Program-made: the position numbers and the translations under genes
Shown: positions 26,857-36,440 of the stretch, in pieces
Position numbering within the stretch: position 1 is the first letter of the stretch
Layout of the letters: each line of letters starts with the position of its first letter
From: Pseudocolwellia sp049933045
GTDB taxonomy: Bacteria > Pseudomonadota > Gammaproteobacteria > Enterobacterales > Alteromonadaceae
Direction: 5' to 3'
Assembly (NCBI RefSeq): GCF_049933045.1
Contig: NZ_CP187926.1
Location: forward strand, 992,001 to 1,056,000
DNA length: 64,000 nucleotides
The notes under the pieces: model-generated
The model's input: the letters and a program-made list of their open reading frames with translations, nothing else
The model's database searches: none
Told to the model about the DNA's origin: nothing

Positions 26857-28011
26857 TTAACGGATAAGTGTATTAATAATACCGCCACCTAGGCATATAT
26901 CATCTTGGTAAAATACAACAGATTGTCCTGGAGTAACTGAGCTTTGTTGCTCATCAAACATAACTAGGTATTCACCATTAGCCATAGGAGATAAGTGACA
27001 AGCTACGTCATCTTGGCGATAGCGAGTTTTAACTGTACATTTAATTGGCTCATTTAATTCGTTTCTACTAACCAAATGTAATTGATTACCCACTAAACCT
27101 TTTGAAAATAGGCGAGGGTGATTATGTCCTTGACCAGCAATTAATACATTACGTATTAAATCTTTTTCAACAACATACCAAGGTTCTTCACCTGAGTTAG
27201 CTAAACCACCAATGCGTAAACCTTTACGTTGACCTAATGTGTGATACATCAAACCATCGTGTTTACCAATAACTTCACCTTCAGCTGATTCTATATTACC
27301 TGGTTGAGCAGGTAAGTATTGAGCAAGAAAGTCTTTAAATTTACGTTCACCAATAAAACAGATACCTGTGCTATCTTTTTTATTGTGAGTAATTAAATCA
27401 GCTTGTTCTGCTATTTCACGTACTTTAGGCTTTTCAATATTACCTACAGGGAATAAAGTTCTACCTACTTGTTCGTGACTTAAGGTATATAAAAAGTAAC
27501 TTTGATCTTTGTTATCATCTAAGCCACGTAACATCGCCCATTTACCGTCTTGATATGCACGTTGCACATAATGACCTGTAGCAATGTAGTCAGCATCTAA
27601 ATCTTCGCAAGCGAATTCTAAAAATGCTTTAAATTTGATTTCTTTGTTACACATAATATCTGGGTTAGGGGTTCTTCCTGCTTTATATTCAGCAAGAAAA
27701 TATTCAAAAACATTGTCCCAGTATTCTGTAGCAAAGTTAATGGTATGAAGTTTTATACCTAATTTATCGCAAACAGCTTTAGCATCTTCTAAATCTTGAG
27801 CAGCAGCACAATACTCTTCGGTATCGTCTTCTTCCCAATTCTTCATGAATAAACCTTCAACCTGGTAACCTTCCTGCTGCAATAAATAAGCTGAAACTGA
27901 AGAATCAACACCACCAGACATACCAACAATAACCTTAGTTTCTGAAGGCGGTTTAGTAGACAGATCAATGTTATTCAATGGAGGCGTTTGTGTTGTAGAG
28001 TTTGTAGTCAT
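26857..28011 (-). CDS. mnmA: tRNA-specific 2-thiouridylase MnmA
   Basis: Puts sulfur on U34 of tRNA-Lys, -Glu and -Gln, after relay of persulfide sulfur through the Tus proteins. 384 residues from ATG 28011. PP-loop GMSGGVDSS, the catalytic cysteine in DIMCNKEIKF and the second, persulfide-bearing cysteine in STGICFIGER are all present. The first 25 residues are a Thr/Pro-rich extension ahead of the conserved core. Part of the rluE-to-purB operon. Confidence 0.97.
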   Translation of the reverse strand: MTTNSTTQTPPLNNIDLSTKPPSETKVIVGMSGGVDSSVSAYLLQQEGYQVEGLFMKNWEEDDTEEYCAAAQDLEDAKAVCDKLGIKLHTINFATEYWDNVFEYFLAEYKAGRTPNPDIMCNKEIKFKAFLEFACEDLDADYIATGHYVQRAYQDGKWAMLRGLDDNKDQSYFLYTLSHEQVGRTLFPVGNIEKPKVREIAEQADLITHNKKDSTGICFIGERKFKDFLAQYLPAQPGNIESAEGEVIGKHDGLMYHTLGQRKGLRIGGLANSGEEPWYVVEKDLIRNVLIAGQGHNHPRLFSKGLVGNQLHLVSRNELNEPIKCTVKTRYRQDDVACHLSPMANGEYLVMFDEQQSSVTPGQSVVFYQDDICLGGGIINTLIR

Positions 28012-28074
28012 CAAAAATTAAATCATAGAAAATAAGGCGCGCAATTATAGCATGTGTACATTTGAGTAAACAGA

Positions 28075-28563
28075 CTAAATATTACTTTTTAATGTGGATA
28101 ACGGTATTTTTTGTCCTAGCTTTTTATGAGCTAAGTAGTCTTCAATACATTGCAAAACCATAGGGCTTCTAAGCTCTGCTGTTCTGGATTTTATTTCTTC
28201 ATAGGTAAACCAATGGGTGGCGATGATTTCATCATCTTGAGGAATGCCTTGGGCAAGGCTATTAACTTCAATTACAAAACAAAAACGCATGAAGTAAAGC
28301 GCTAAATCAGGTCGGTGATAATAATAAATACCATTTAAATATTGCGGCGAAAGGGAAAGACCTATTTCTTCTAAAATTTCTCGCTCAGCTGCAGCTATCA
28401 AATTTTCGCCCGATTCTATATGACCTGCAGGCTGGTTAAAGACTTTTTTACCATTCTCTAATTCTTCAACGAGTAGGTATTTATCTTCACATACAATAAC
28501 AGCAGCAACAGTTGTATTGGGTTTGAATTGATCGTCACCATGAGCATTTGTCATAGAGTTCAT
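28075..28563 (-). CDS. nudJ: Nudix hydrolase NudJ
   Basis: Hydrolyses nucleoside tri- and diphosphates and, in E. coli, the thiamine precursor HMP-PP. About 162 residues from ATG 28563, which has AAGG eight bases upstream (a GTG at 28572 is in frame). The Nudix box runs GHIESGEN…EREILEEIGL with all glutamates in place. Its position between rluE and mnmA matches E. coli and supports the symbol. Confidence 0.92.
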   Translation of the reverse strand: MNSMTNAHGDDQFKPNTTVAAVIVCEDKYLLVEELENGKKVFNQPAGHIESGENLIAAAEREILEEIGLSLSPQYLNGIYYYHRPDLALYFMRFCFVIEVNSLAQGIPQDDEIIATHWFTYEEIKSRTAELRSPMVLQCIEDYLAHKKLGQKIPLSTLKSNI

Positions 28564-28609
28564 GCTATACACCTTTTATTTAGATAAGTTTAAATTTACT
28601 TATAGCGTT

Positions 28610-29320
28610 TTAAATAAGGCTAAACTCGCCATTTTTAATGTTATTGATGTTGTATTGCCCAATAGAGTATCGGATAAGTCGTAAAGTAGGAAAGCCAATA
28701 TGAGCCGTCATTCTACGTACTTGTCGGTTTCTGCCTTCTTTTATTGAAATACTTAACCATGTTGTTGGAATGTTTTTACGTTCTCTTATTGGCGGATCTC
28801 TTGGCCAAATATCAGGTTCGTTCATCACTGAAACTTTAGCTGGCAACGTTAAACCATCTTTAAGGTTTACACCTTCTTGTAGCATTAATAACTGTGCTTG
28901 TGACGGTGCGCCTTCAACTTGAACCCAATAGGTTTTCTCTGTTTTTTGTTTAGGGTTAGCCAGTTTATGTTGTAGTTTACCGTCGTTAGTTAATAGTAGT
29001 AAACCTTCACTGTCTCTATCTAATCGCCCTGCCGCATATACCTCTTTCACATTAATATAGTCGGCTAAGGTTTTACGTTTTTGATCATCGGTAAATTGGC
29101 TCAATACGTCAAAGGGCTTGTTAAAAAGCACAATTTTACGTTCAGCCTCTGATAATGCTTTTACTTGAGGCTTAGCCGTTTTGTTTTGATTCCATTTTCC
29201 CGAGTACTTAGAACTTTTATTATTTTTATTCGTTTCGTTAACAGGAAGCTTACGCGAATTATTTCTTTTATTAGCGCTAGGTTGGCTAGTTCTATTTGTT
29301 ATTTTTATGGGGTCATTCAC
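28610..29320 (-). CDS. rluE: 23S rRNA pseudouridine synthase RluE
   Basis: Makes pseudouridine at position 2457 of 23S rRNA. 236 residues. The first 50 are a basic, Asn/Lys-rich tail, likely RNA-binding and disordered. The RsuA/RluB-type catalytic core follows, with GRLDRDSEGLLLLTNDG holding the catalytic aspartate and EGRNRQVRRM near the end. It has no S4 domain, as usual for RluE. First gene of the operon, divergent from icd, as in E. coli. Confidence 0.93.
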   Translation of the reverse strand: MNDPIKITNRTSQPSANKRNNSRKLPVNETNKNNKSSKYSGKWNQNKTAKPQVKALSEAERKIVLFNKPFDVLSQFTDDQKRKTLADYINVKEVYAAGRLDRDSEGLLLLTNDGKLQHKLANPKQKTEKTYWVQVEGAPSQAQLLMLQEGVNLKDGLTLPAKVSVMNEPDIWPRDPPIRERKNIPTTWLSISIKEGRNRQVRRMTAHIGFPTLRLIRYSIGQYNINNIKNGEFSLI

Positions 29321-29480
29321 GTAATTAATCTCGAATATTGAATTTATGATAGCGATAGCTATATTAAAGTATTTTTAAATCCGATAAAATGTTTCTAATT
29401 ATTATTTTATTTTAAACGTGAAATGACTCATTTGATTTTCAAATGTTGTAATTTCAAGTCAATCTCGACTAGGACATTCA

Positions 29481-31700
29481 ATGACTAAATCTAAGATTAT
29501 TTATACTATTACTGACGAAGCACCAGCTTTAGCAACATATTCATTATTACCTATTATTCAATCTTTCACTGCATCTTCAAATATTGATGTTGAAACTCGT
29601 GATATTTCTTTAGCAGCTCGTATCATCGCTAACTTATCTGATTTCTTACCTGCTGAGCAAAAAACAGTTGATGCATTAGCTGAATTAGGTGAATTAGCAA
29701 AAACACCTGAAGCTAACATTATCAAATTACCAAACGTTTCTGCTTCTATTCCACAGTTACAAGCAGCAATCAAAGAACTTCAAGCTAAAGGTTTTGCTTT
29801 ACCTGAATTTCCAGAAGATGCAAAAACAGATGAAGAGAAAGCGATTAAAGCGGCTTACTCTAAAGTTTTAGGTTCAGCTGTAAACCCAGTATTACGTGAA
29901 GGTAACTCTGACCGTCGTGCTCCTGGTTCAGTTAAACAATTTGCTAAAAACAACCCTCACCGTATGGGTAAATGGGCTGCTGATTCAAAATCACACGTTG
30001 CTCATATGACAAGTGGCGATTTCTACGGTAGCGAGCAATCAGTTACTGTTGCTGCTGCGACAGACGTTAAAATAGAATTTTTTGGTAAAGACGGTTCTAC
30101 AAACGTATTAAAAGCATCTACTCCATTATTAGCTGGCGAAATTATTGATACATCAGTAATGAGCTCTAAAGCATTAAAAGCATTTTTAGCTGAGCAAATT
30201 GCAGATGCTAAAGCAAAAGGTGTTTTATTCTCATTACATTTAAAAGCAACCATGATGAAGGTTTCTGACCCAATTATGTTTGGTCAATGTGTATCTGTAT
30301 TTTATAAAGACGTTCTTACAAAGCATGCAGCAACATTTGCTGAGTTAGGTGTTGATGTAAATAACGGTATTGGTGATGTTTACGCAAAAATTAAGTCTTT
30401 AGATGAAGCTAAACAAGCCGAAATTAAAGCTGACCTTGATGCTGTTTATGTTGATGCCCCTGCAATAGCAATGGTTGATTCAGATAAAGGTATTACTAAC
30501 TTACACGTACCAAGCGATGTGATCATTGATGCTTCAATGCCTGCAATGATCCGTGGTGGCGGTAAAATGTGGAATGCTGCAAATAAAGAGCAAGACGCTA
30601 AAGCTGTAATTCCAGATCGTTGTTATGCAACGTTATATCAAGAAACTATCGAATTCTGTAAAGAAAATGGTGCATTTGACGTTACCACTATGGGTACAGT
30701 ACCTAATGTTGGTTTAATGGCGCAAAAAGCTGAAGAATATGGTTCTCACGATAAAACTTTCCAAATGTCTGCTGACGGTGTTGTTAAAGTAACTGACGCT
30801 GCTGGTACTGTGCTTATGGAACAAAACGTTGAAGCTGACGATATCTTCCGTATGTGTCAAGCGAAAGACTTACCGATCCAAGATTGGGTTAAGCTAGCGG
30901 TTAACCGTTCACGTTTATCTGAAACACCAGCTATTTTCTGGTTAGATGAAAATCGTGCACATGATGCTGAAATGATTAAGAAAGTTAATACTTACTTAGC
31001 AGATCACGATACTGCTGGTTTAGATATTAAAATCTTATCTCCAGATGAAGCAACTCGAGTTACATTGAAACGTTGTAAAGATGGCCTTGATACTATTTCT
31101 GTAACAGGTAACGTTTTACGTGATTACTTAACTGATTTATTCCCAATCTTAGAATTAGGTACTTCAGCTAAAATGCTTTCAATCGTTCCACTAATGAACG
31201 GTGGTGGTTTATTTGAAACTGGTGCTGGTGGTTCTGCTCCTAAGCATGTTCAACAGTTTGAAAAAGAAAACTACTTACGTTGGGATTCACTAGGTGAGTT
31301 CTTGGCATTAGCTGCTTCTTTAGAGCACTTAGCACAAACTACTAATAACGCTAAAGCACAAGTACTTGCTGATACATTAGATTCTGCAACAGCTAAGTTT
31401 TTAGCTGAAAACAAATCTCCAGCTCGTAAGTTAGCGCAAATTGATAACCGTGGTTCACACTTCTACTTAGGTTTATATTGGGCACAAGCACTTGCTGCTC
31501 AATCAGACAATGCTGACTTAAAAGCAGAGTTTACTCCTATTGCTGCTAAGTTAACTGAACAAGAAGTAACTATTGTTCAAGAATTAAATGGTGCTCAAGG
31601 TCCAGCACAAGATATCGGCGGTTACTACTTCGCTGATGTTGCTTTAGCTTCTAAAGCTATGCGTCCTAGTGCAACATTAAACGCTATACTTTCTGCATAG
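29481..31700 (+). CDS. icd: Monomeric NADP-dependent isocitrate dehydrogenase
   Basis: TCA-cycle enzyme oxidising isocitrate to 2-oxoglutarate with NADP+. At 739 residues it is the monomeric type, unrelated in overall sequence to the ~415-residue dimeric E. coli enzyme. Clear landmarks are NSDRRAPGSVKQFAK and MGKWAADSKSHVAHM for substrate and metal, then MIRGGGKMWNAANK and the SETPAIFWLDENRAHD block. AGGA sits six bases before the ATG. It occupies the exact locus, divergent from rluE, where E. coli carries the dimeric icd. A strong terminator follows. Confidence 0.97.
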   Translation: MTKSKIIYTITDEAPALATYSLLPIIQSFTASSNIDVETRDISLAARIIANLSDFLPAEQKTVDALAELGELAKTPEANIIKLPNVSASIPQLQAAIKELQAKGFALPEFPEDAKTDEEKAIKAAYSKVLGSAVNPVLREGNSDRRAPGSVKQFAKNNPHRMGKWAADSKSHVAHMTSGDFYGSEQSVTVAAATDVKIEFFGKDGSTNVLKASTPLLAGEIIDTSVMSSKALKAFLAEQIADAKAKGVLFSLHLKATMMKVSDPIMFGQCVSVFYKDVLTKHAATFAELGVDVNNGIGDVYAKIKSLDEAKQAEIKADLDAVYVDAPAIAMVDSDKGITNLHVPSDVIIDASMPAMIRGGGKMWNAANKEQDAKAVIPDRCYATLYQETIEFCKENGAFDVTTMGTVPNVGLMAQKAEEYGSHDKTFQMSADGVVKVTDAAGTVLMEQNVEADDIFRMCQAKDLPIQDWVKLAVNRSRLSETPAIFWLDENRAHDAEMIKKVNTYLADHDTAGLDIKILSPDEATRVTLKRCKDGLDTISVTGNVLRDYLTDLFPILELGTSAKMLSIVPLMNGGGLFETGAGGSAPKHVQQFEKENYLRWDSLGEFLALAASLEHLAQTTNNAKAQVLADTLDSATAKFLAENKSPARKLAQIDNRGSHFYLGLYWAQALAAQSDNADLKAEFTPIAAKLTEQEVTIVQELNGAQGPAQDIGGYYFADVALASKAMRPSATLNAILSA

Positions 31701-31720
31701 TCTTCGTTTCAGAAATACTA

Positions 31721-31750
31721 AAAAGCTGAGTGTGAACTCAGCTTTTTTTT
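31721..31750 (+). terminator. Rho-independent terminator after icd
   Basis: AAAAGCTGAGT pairs with ACTCAGCTTTT across a four-base loop and runs into a tract of eight T. Confidence 0.9.
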
Positions 31751-32148
31751 GTCTAAAATATACCTATTCCAATAATTAAAGCTGTAAGCCTTCTTAATAA
31801 ATAACGCTAAACAATCACTTCAATACATTATTACAATAAAAGTCACTCTTAACCTCAACCTTAGCTTTAGCTCGATAAAATTAATTATTGATAGCGATCG
31901 TTAAGATCGTTAATAGGAATAGAAATAGGAATCTGCTATTTAGGGATGTAATAAATTCATCAATTTATTATTTAAATGGATATGGTTTTTTTGAGAATAG
32001 ATTTTGTCTATATGTTGTTTTAATTTTTGATAGTGAAAATTGAAGTGATGTTATATGAAGCTTAGTTAAGTTAATAATAAGCCATTTTGAAATGAAAAAA
32101 GTCAGGAGGAACAAAACATAACCTAAAAGGTTTTATTCCCCCTATAAC
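31751..32148. other. Intergenic region between icd and cspD
   Basis: About 400 bp without a credible gene. It contains short repeats such as GATAGCGATCG / GATCGTTAATAGG and AATAGAAATAGGAAT, but no strong terminator hairpin for cspD apart from weak pairing near the stop. Confidence 0.4.
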
Positions 32149-32373
32149 TTAATCTTCAGTAGGTTCGATATCTGTAGGGGTAATACTTGCTGCATGATGA
32201 CCTTTAGGTCCTGCATCTATTTCATAATTAACGTCTTGTCCCGCTTTTAACGTGCGGTAACCTTCCATTTGAATAGTTGAGTAATGAGCAAATATATCTT
32301 CACCACCTTCTTCTGGGCGAATAAAACCGAAACCTTTAGCATTGTTAAACCATTTAACTGTACCCTGAGCCAT
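32149..32373 (-). CDS. cspD: Cold-shock-like protein CspD
   Basis: 74-residue single-domain OB-fold protein. The RNA-binding motifs KGFGFI and DIFAHYS are intact. CspD in E. coli inhibits replication in stationary phase rather than acting as a cold-shock chaperone. The divergent position 215 bp from clpS is the classic cspD-clpSA arrangement. An AAGGA ribosome site precedes the ATG. Confidence 0.94.
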   Translation of the reverse strand: MAQGTVKWFNNAKGFGFIRPEEGGEDIFAHYSTIQMEGYRTLKAGQDVNYEIDAGPKGHHAASITPTDIEPTED

Positions 32374-32588
32374 ACTTCTACATCCTTTTTTTTAAAATCA
32401 ACTAGGTATATACTTGTCTTTCTTAAGCACCTTAAAAATCAAGTCGTGACTAAAATAACGTCACACTTAAATCCTAGAATACTTTGATTATTAGTCAAGT
32501 TATATTTCACTATTTTTTAACATGATTAAACATTAAAATAGTCTTAAAAATTACAGCAAAATTATTATCTACAGGCTAATATATAAAT

Positions 32589-32909
32589 ATGAGTAAATGG
32601 AAAGAGCTTACGGACAACCAAGAGCTACTTGAAGAAATTATTGAAATAGATAACGTGAAACCTCCGATGTATAACGTTATATTGTTAAATGATGATTATA
32701 CGCCTATGGATTTTGTTGTAGAGGTGTTACGACTTTTCTTTAATATGGATTCAGATCGAGCAACAGATATCATGCTTGATATACATTATAAAGGTAAAGG
32801 TAGTTGTGGCACATTTACTGCAGAAATTGCAGAGACCAAAGTAAGCCAAGTAAGTAGTTACGCTACAGAAAATCAGCACCCATTAAAGTGCAAAATGGAA
32901 AAAGTGTAA
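32589..32909 (+). CDS. clpS: ClpS N-degron adaptor
   Basis: 106-residue adaptor that binds proteins starting with Leu, Phe, Tyr or Trp and hands them to ClpAP. The NVILLNDDYTPMDFVVEVL block contains the Asn-Asp-Asp of the binding pocket. The conserved MLDIHYKGKGSCG supplies the histidine. The flexible N-terminal tail needed for delivery to ClpA is present. Start of the clpSA operon, with 30 bp to clpA. Confidence 0.96.
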   Translation: MSKWKELTDNQELLEEIIEIDNVKPPMYNVILLNDDYTPMDFVVEVLRLFFNMDSDRATDIMLDIHYKGKGSCGTFTAEIAETKVSQVSSYATENQHPLKCKMEKV

Positions 32910-32939
32910 TGTAGTATGTTTTTGACAGTGGAGTAAAGT

Positions 32940-35198
32940 ATGCTAAATAAAGATTTAGAAAGTTCATTAAACTTAGCTTTTCGTCAAGCTAAAGATTCTC
33001 GTCACGAATTCATGACGGTAGAGCATTTATTACTCGCATTATTAGATAACCCAGCCTCTATAGAAGCCCTAACAGCTTGTGGAGCAGATATTTCCATATT
33101 AAGTAAGGAATTACTTAGCTTTATCGGGGAAACGACTCCTGTCATTCCTGAAAGCGAATTAGAAAGAGAAACACAACCTACCTTAGGTTTTCAACGCGTA
33201 TTACAGCGCGCTGTGTTTCATGTACAATCTTCAGGTAAAAGCGAAGTTAATGGTGCCAATGTACTTGTCGCTATTTTTAGCGAACAAGAATCACAAGCCG
33301 CTTATTTCCTTAAAAAATTAGAGGTTACGCGTTTAGATATCGTTAACTTCATCTCTCATGGCATTTCTAAAATTGAAAGTAATGAACCATTACATTCAGC
33401 AGAAGACGTTGATCAGAAAGTTGAAGAAGAAGCACGTACGATTGATAACTTTGCCGTTAACCTTAATGAAGAAGCATTAAAGGGCAATATTGATCCGCTT
33501 ATCGGCAGAACAGATGAGCTTGAAAGAACACTTCAAGTACTGAGCCGTCGTCGCAAAAACAATCCGTTATACGTTGGTGAAGCTGGCGTAGGTAAAACGG
33601 CAATTGCTGAAGGTTTAGCTAATTTAATTATTTCAGACAAATCACCTGAGTTCTTAGTTGACGCAACTATCTATTCGTTAGATATGGGCGCCTTATTAGC
33701 AGGAACAAAATATCGTGGTGATTTTGAGAAACGTTTTAAAGCCGTTTTAAAAGAATTAGAAAATGATAAAAATGCCATTTTATTTATTGATGAAATTCAT
33801 ACAATAATTGGTGCAGGTGCTGCTTCAGGCGGCATGATGGACGCTTCTAACTTACTTAAACCGTTATTATCTTCAGGCAAGTTACGCTGTATTGGATCAA
33901 CCACTTATCAAGAGTACAACAGTATTTTTGAGAAAGATCGTGCGCTTGCAAGGCGTTTCCAAAAGATTGATGTAGCTGAGCCAAGTGTTGATGATACAAC
34001 TAAAATCTTACAAGGTTTAAAAGAGAAGTACGAAACCCATCACGGAATTCGTTATACCAACAAAGCGTTAAAAGCTGCAGCTCAATTATCGGCTAAGTAT
34101 ATTAACGAACGCTTCTTACCTGATAAAGCGATAGATGTTATTGATGAAGCAGGTGCAAAACAACAACTAGTTGCTGCATCTAAACGTAAAAAAATCATCA
34201 ACAATACCGATATTGAAACCATTGTTGCAAAAATGGCGCGTATTCCAGAGAAGTCAGTATCTTCAACAGAAACTAACAGTCTTAAAACGCTAGATAGAAA
34301 CCTTAAGATGGTGGTTTTTGGTCAAGATCATGCCATTGATGAACTGACATCTGTTATTCGTTTATCTCGTGCTGGTTTAGGTAATGAAGAGAAGCCGATT
34401 GGTTCGTTCTTGTTTGCTGGACCTACAGGTGTCGGTAAAACAGAAATTACGCAACAGCTAGCGAAAACCTTAGGTGTTGAATTGCTACGTTACGATATGT
34501 CTGAGTACATGGAGAAACACGCAGTAAGTAGACTTATAGGCGCTCCTCCAGGCTATGTTGGTTATGAGCAGGGCGGTTTGTTAACTGATGCTGTTCTTAA
34601 ACACCCACATTCAGTAGTTTTACTTGATGAAATTGAAAAAGCGCATCCTGATGTGTTCAATATTCTTTTACAAGTTATGGATCACGGAACGTTAACTGAT
34701 AACAATGGACGTAAAGCTGACTTTAGAAACGTTATTATTGTATTAACGACTAATGCTGGTGTTACTGAAACAACTAAGCAGTCTATTGGTTTTAAACAGC
34801 AAGACACGAGTTTAAATGCAATGGATGAGATTAATAAAGTATTCTCACCAGAGTTTCGTAACCGTTTAGATAACATTGTTTGGTTTAACCATTTAGGCAC
34901 CGATATTATTCATCAAGTTGTTGATAAGTTTATTGTTGAACTTCAAGCGCAATTAGATGAAAAAGGTGTATCTTTAGAGCTTTCAAAAGCAGCCAAAGAT
35001 TGGTTAGCTGAAAAAGGCTACGATAAGAATATGGGTGCACGACCTATGGCTAGACTGATTCAAGAACATTTGAAGAAGAACTTAGCGAATGAGTTATTAT
35101 TTGGTGATCTTACCAATGGCGGCGTTGCTAAAGTTGATGTGAAGAAAGACAAGCTTGTTATTCAATGTGAATCGAAGAAAGAGCTAGTAGAGCATTAA
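32940..35198 (+). CDS. clpA: ClpA, ATPase subunit of ClpAP
   Basis: Hexameric AAA+ unfoldase that feeds substrates to ClpP. 752 residues: N-domain at 1-145 that docks ClpS, first ATPase with Walker A GEAGVGKTA near residue 213, second ATPase with GPTGVGKTE near 494. The KQSIGFKQQD segment contains the IGF tripeptide that grips ClpP. There is no middle coiled coil, which separates it from ClpB. A GGAG ribosome site lies shortly before the start. clpP is not in the window. Confidence 0.97.
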   Translation: MLNKDLESSLNLAFRQAKDSRHEFMTVEHLLLALLDNPASIEALTACGADISILSKELLSFIGETTPVIPESELERETQPTLGFQRVLQRAVFHVQSSGKSEVNGANVLVAIFSEQESQAAYFLKKLEVTRLDIVNFISHGISKIESNEPLHSAEDVDQKVEEEARTIDNFAVNLNEEALKGNIDPLIGRTDELERTLQVLSRRRKNNPLYVGEAGVGKTAIAEGLANLIISDKSPEFLVDATIYSLDMGALLAGTKYRGDFEKRFKAVLKELENDKNAILFIDEIHTIIGAGAASGGMMDASNLLKPLLSSGKLRCIGSTTYQEYNSIFEKDRALARRFQKIDVAEPSVDDTTKILQGLKEKYETHHGIRYTNKALKAAAQLSAKYINERFLPDKAIDVIDEAGAKQQLVAASKRKKIINNTDIETIVAKMARIPEKSVSSTETNSLKTLDRNLKMVVFGQDHAIDELTSVIRLSRAGLGNEEKPIGSFLFAGPTGVGKTEITQQLAKTLGVELLRYDMSEYMEKHAVSRLIGAPPGYVGYEQGGLLTDAVLKHPHSVVLLDEIEKAHPDVFNILLQVMDHGTLTDNNGRKADFRNVIIVLTTNAGVTETTKQSIGFKQQDTSLNAMDEINKVFSPEFRNRLDNIVWFNHLGTDIIHQVVDKFIVELQAQLDEKGVSLELSKAAKDWLAEKGYDKNMGARPMARLIQEHLKKNLANELLFGDLTNGGVAKVDVKKDKLVIQCESKKELVEH

Positions 35199-35222
35199 TC
35201 TGAGTTAGCGTTGTTGCATTTA

Positions 35223-35259
35223 ATACCAATCGAGTAAACTAGCTTCATTCGATTGGTAT
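35223..35259. repeat. Short inverted repeat with ATACCAA tips
   Basis: ATACCAATCGA and TCGATTGGTAT form an 11-bp arm around a 15-base loop, just after clpA. The ATACCAA tip is shared with the MITE-like element at 9505, so this could be a tiny relative or a dispersed palindrome of the same family. Confidence 0.6.
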
Positions 35260-35293
35260 AAAATATAGATTAATTCTTAAATTTCAGACAAAT

Positions 35294-35325
35294 AAAAGCC
35301 CAGTTGTAATCAACTGGGCTTTTTA
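35294..35325. terminator. Bidirectional terminator, clpA/infA
   Basis: AAAAGCCCAGTTG pairs with CAACTGGGCTTTT around a TAAT loop. T tract on the plus side, and four T on the minus side. Confidence 0.88.
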
Positions 35326-35342
35326 ATTGTATTATAAAGTTA

Positions 35343-35561
35343 TTATCTTGCGCGGAAGATAATACGACCTTTAGATAAATCGTATGGAGTTAACTCAACA
35401 GTAACTTTATCACCCGTTAATATACGGATATAATTTTTTCTCATTTTACCTGAAATGTGTGCAGTAACTACATGGCCATTTTCAAGTTCAACTCGGAACA
35501 TAGTATTTGGCAACGTGTCTAAAACAGTGCCTTGCATTTCAATATTTTCTTCTTTCGCCAT
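35343..35561 (-). CDS. infA: Translation initiation factor IF-1
   Basis: 72-residue S1-like OB-fold protein that fills the A site of the small ribosomal subunit during initiation. The sequence is nearly the family consensus: MAKEENIEMQG, the MFRVELENGHVVTAHISGKMRKNYIRI block and the DLSKGRI…FRAR ending. It lies between clpA and bpt, as commonly in Alteromonadales. Confidence 0.98.
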   Translation of the reverse strand: MAKEENIEMQGTVLDTLPNTMFRVELENGHVVTAHISGKMRKNYIRILTGDKVTVELTPYDLSKGRIIFRAR

Positions 35562-35690
35562 TGGGCGTAAAACCTCTAAAGTTGATCTACCGTCAATTGC
35601 AATGTGTCTAATTCGAAACGGTCTAATTAATGATGTATAAAAAGCTGCGCAGATGATGCCGAATTGAGCGCCTAAAGTAAAGCGAATGTG

Positions 35691-36392
35691 CTATTTATTT
35701 GTTGTTATCCATCTATTTTCTATTAATTCTTGGTATGGATAGTACTTATTTTTGTAATTCATTTTTTGGCAACTATCAATTTGATAACCTAAATATAAAT
35801 ATTCTTTCTTATGAAGTTTAGTAAATTTTATTTGATTGAGTATCGAAAACACGCCTAAACCTTTTGTTCGATAATCAGGATGATAAAAAGTATAAACAGC
35901 TGAAAGGGCGTTACTTAATACATCGGTAACGGCAACTGAAATCAGAATATCTTCATCCCAAGTTTCAATAAATAGTTGTTCAGATACACTACTTTTAGTG
36001 AAGGTTTCATACTGCGCTATAGTGGCAGGAAACATGCTGCCATCGTGATGTATGGTATTAATATAATTTTCGTATAACGTGTAATAGCCTTCTTTAGGCT
36101 CGTTAGATATTTTTAAAACATAACCTTTGTTTTTATTAAGTAAACGTTTTTGACTTTTTGATAGGCTGAATAGTTCAGGGATCACTCGAATAGATTTACA
36201 TGCTTTGCAATTGATACAATGAGGTCGGTAAATTTGATCACCGCTGCGTCTAAAGCCGTTTTCCATTAACCAAGAGTATTGATCAGTGTTATGTAATCGC
36301 TCATCTACAGCCACAAGCAGGCGCTCTTCTTCATCAGGTAAATAATTACAGGTGAAAGGTTGAGTTATTCCGAATTTATAATCGTCAGACAT
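35691..36392 (-). CDS. bpt: Aspartate/glutamate leucyltransferase Bpt
   Basis: Moves leucine from Leu-tRNA to proteins that begin with Asp or Glu, turning them into ClpS substrates. 233 residues. The N-terminal CNYLPDEEERLL and the CINCKACKSIRV cysteine cluster mark the ATE/Bpt superfamily; the C-terminal LGYQIDSCQKMNYK is also typical. Bacterial Bpt uses leucine, unlike eukaryotic ATE1, which uses arginine. Its start is only 48 bp from the aat stop, with a MITE fragment in between. Confidence 0.93.
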   Translation of the reverse strand: MSDDYKFGITQPFTCNYLPDEEERLLVAVDERLHNTDQYSWLMENGFRRSGDQIYRPHCINCKACKSIRVIPELFSLSKSQKRLLNKNKGYVLKISNEPKEGYYTLYENYINTIHHDGSMFPATIAQYETFTKSSVSEQLFIETWDEDILISVAVTDVLSNALSAVYTFYHPDYRTKGLGVFSILNQIKFTKLHKKEYLYLGYQIDSCQKMNYKNKYYPYQELIENRWITTNK

Positions 36393-36409
36393 ATAATAGA
36401 CCTAGTTTT

Positions 36410-36432
36410 GGGGCTGTGATCTTTCAAGGTTA
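36410..36432 (+). repeat. Solitary end of family A MITE
   Basis: GGGGCTGTGATCTTTCAAGG matches the terminal repeat of the complete elements, but no second end or interior follows. It lies in the 48-bp gap between aat and bpt. Confidence 0.55.
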
Positions 36433-36440
36433 CTTTGCAG

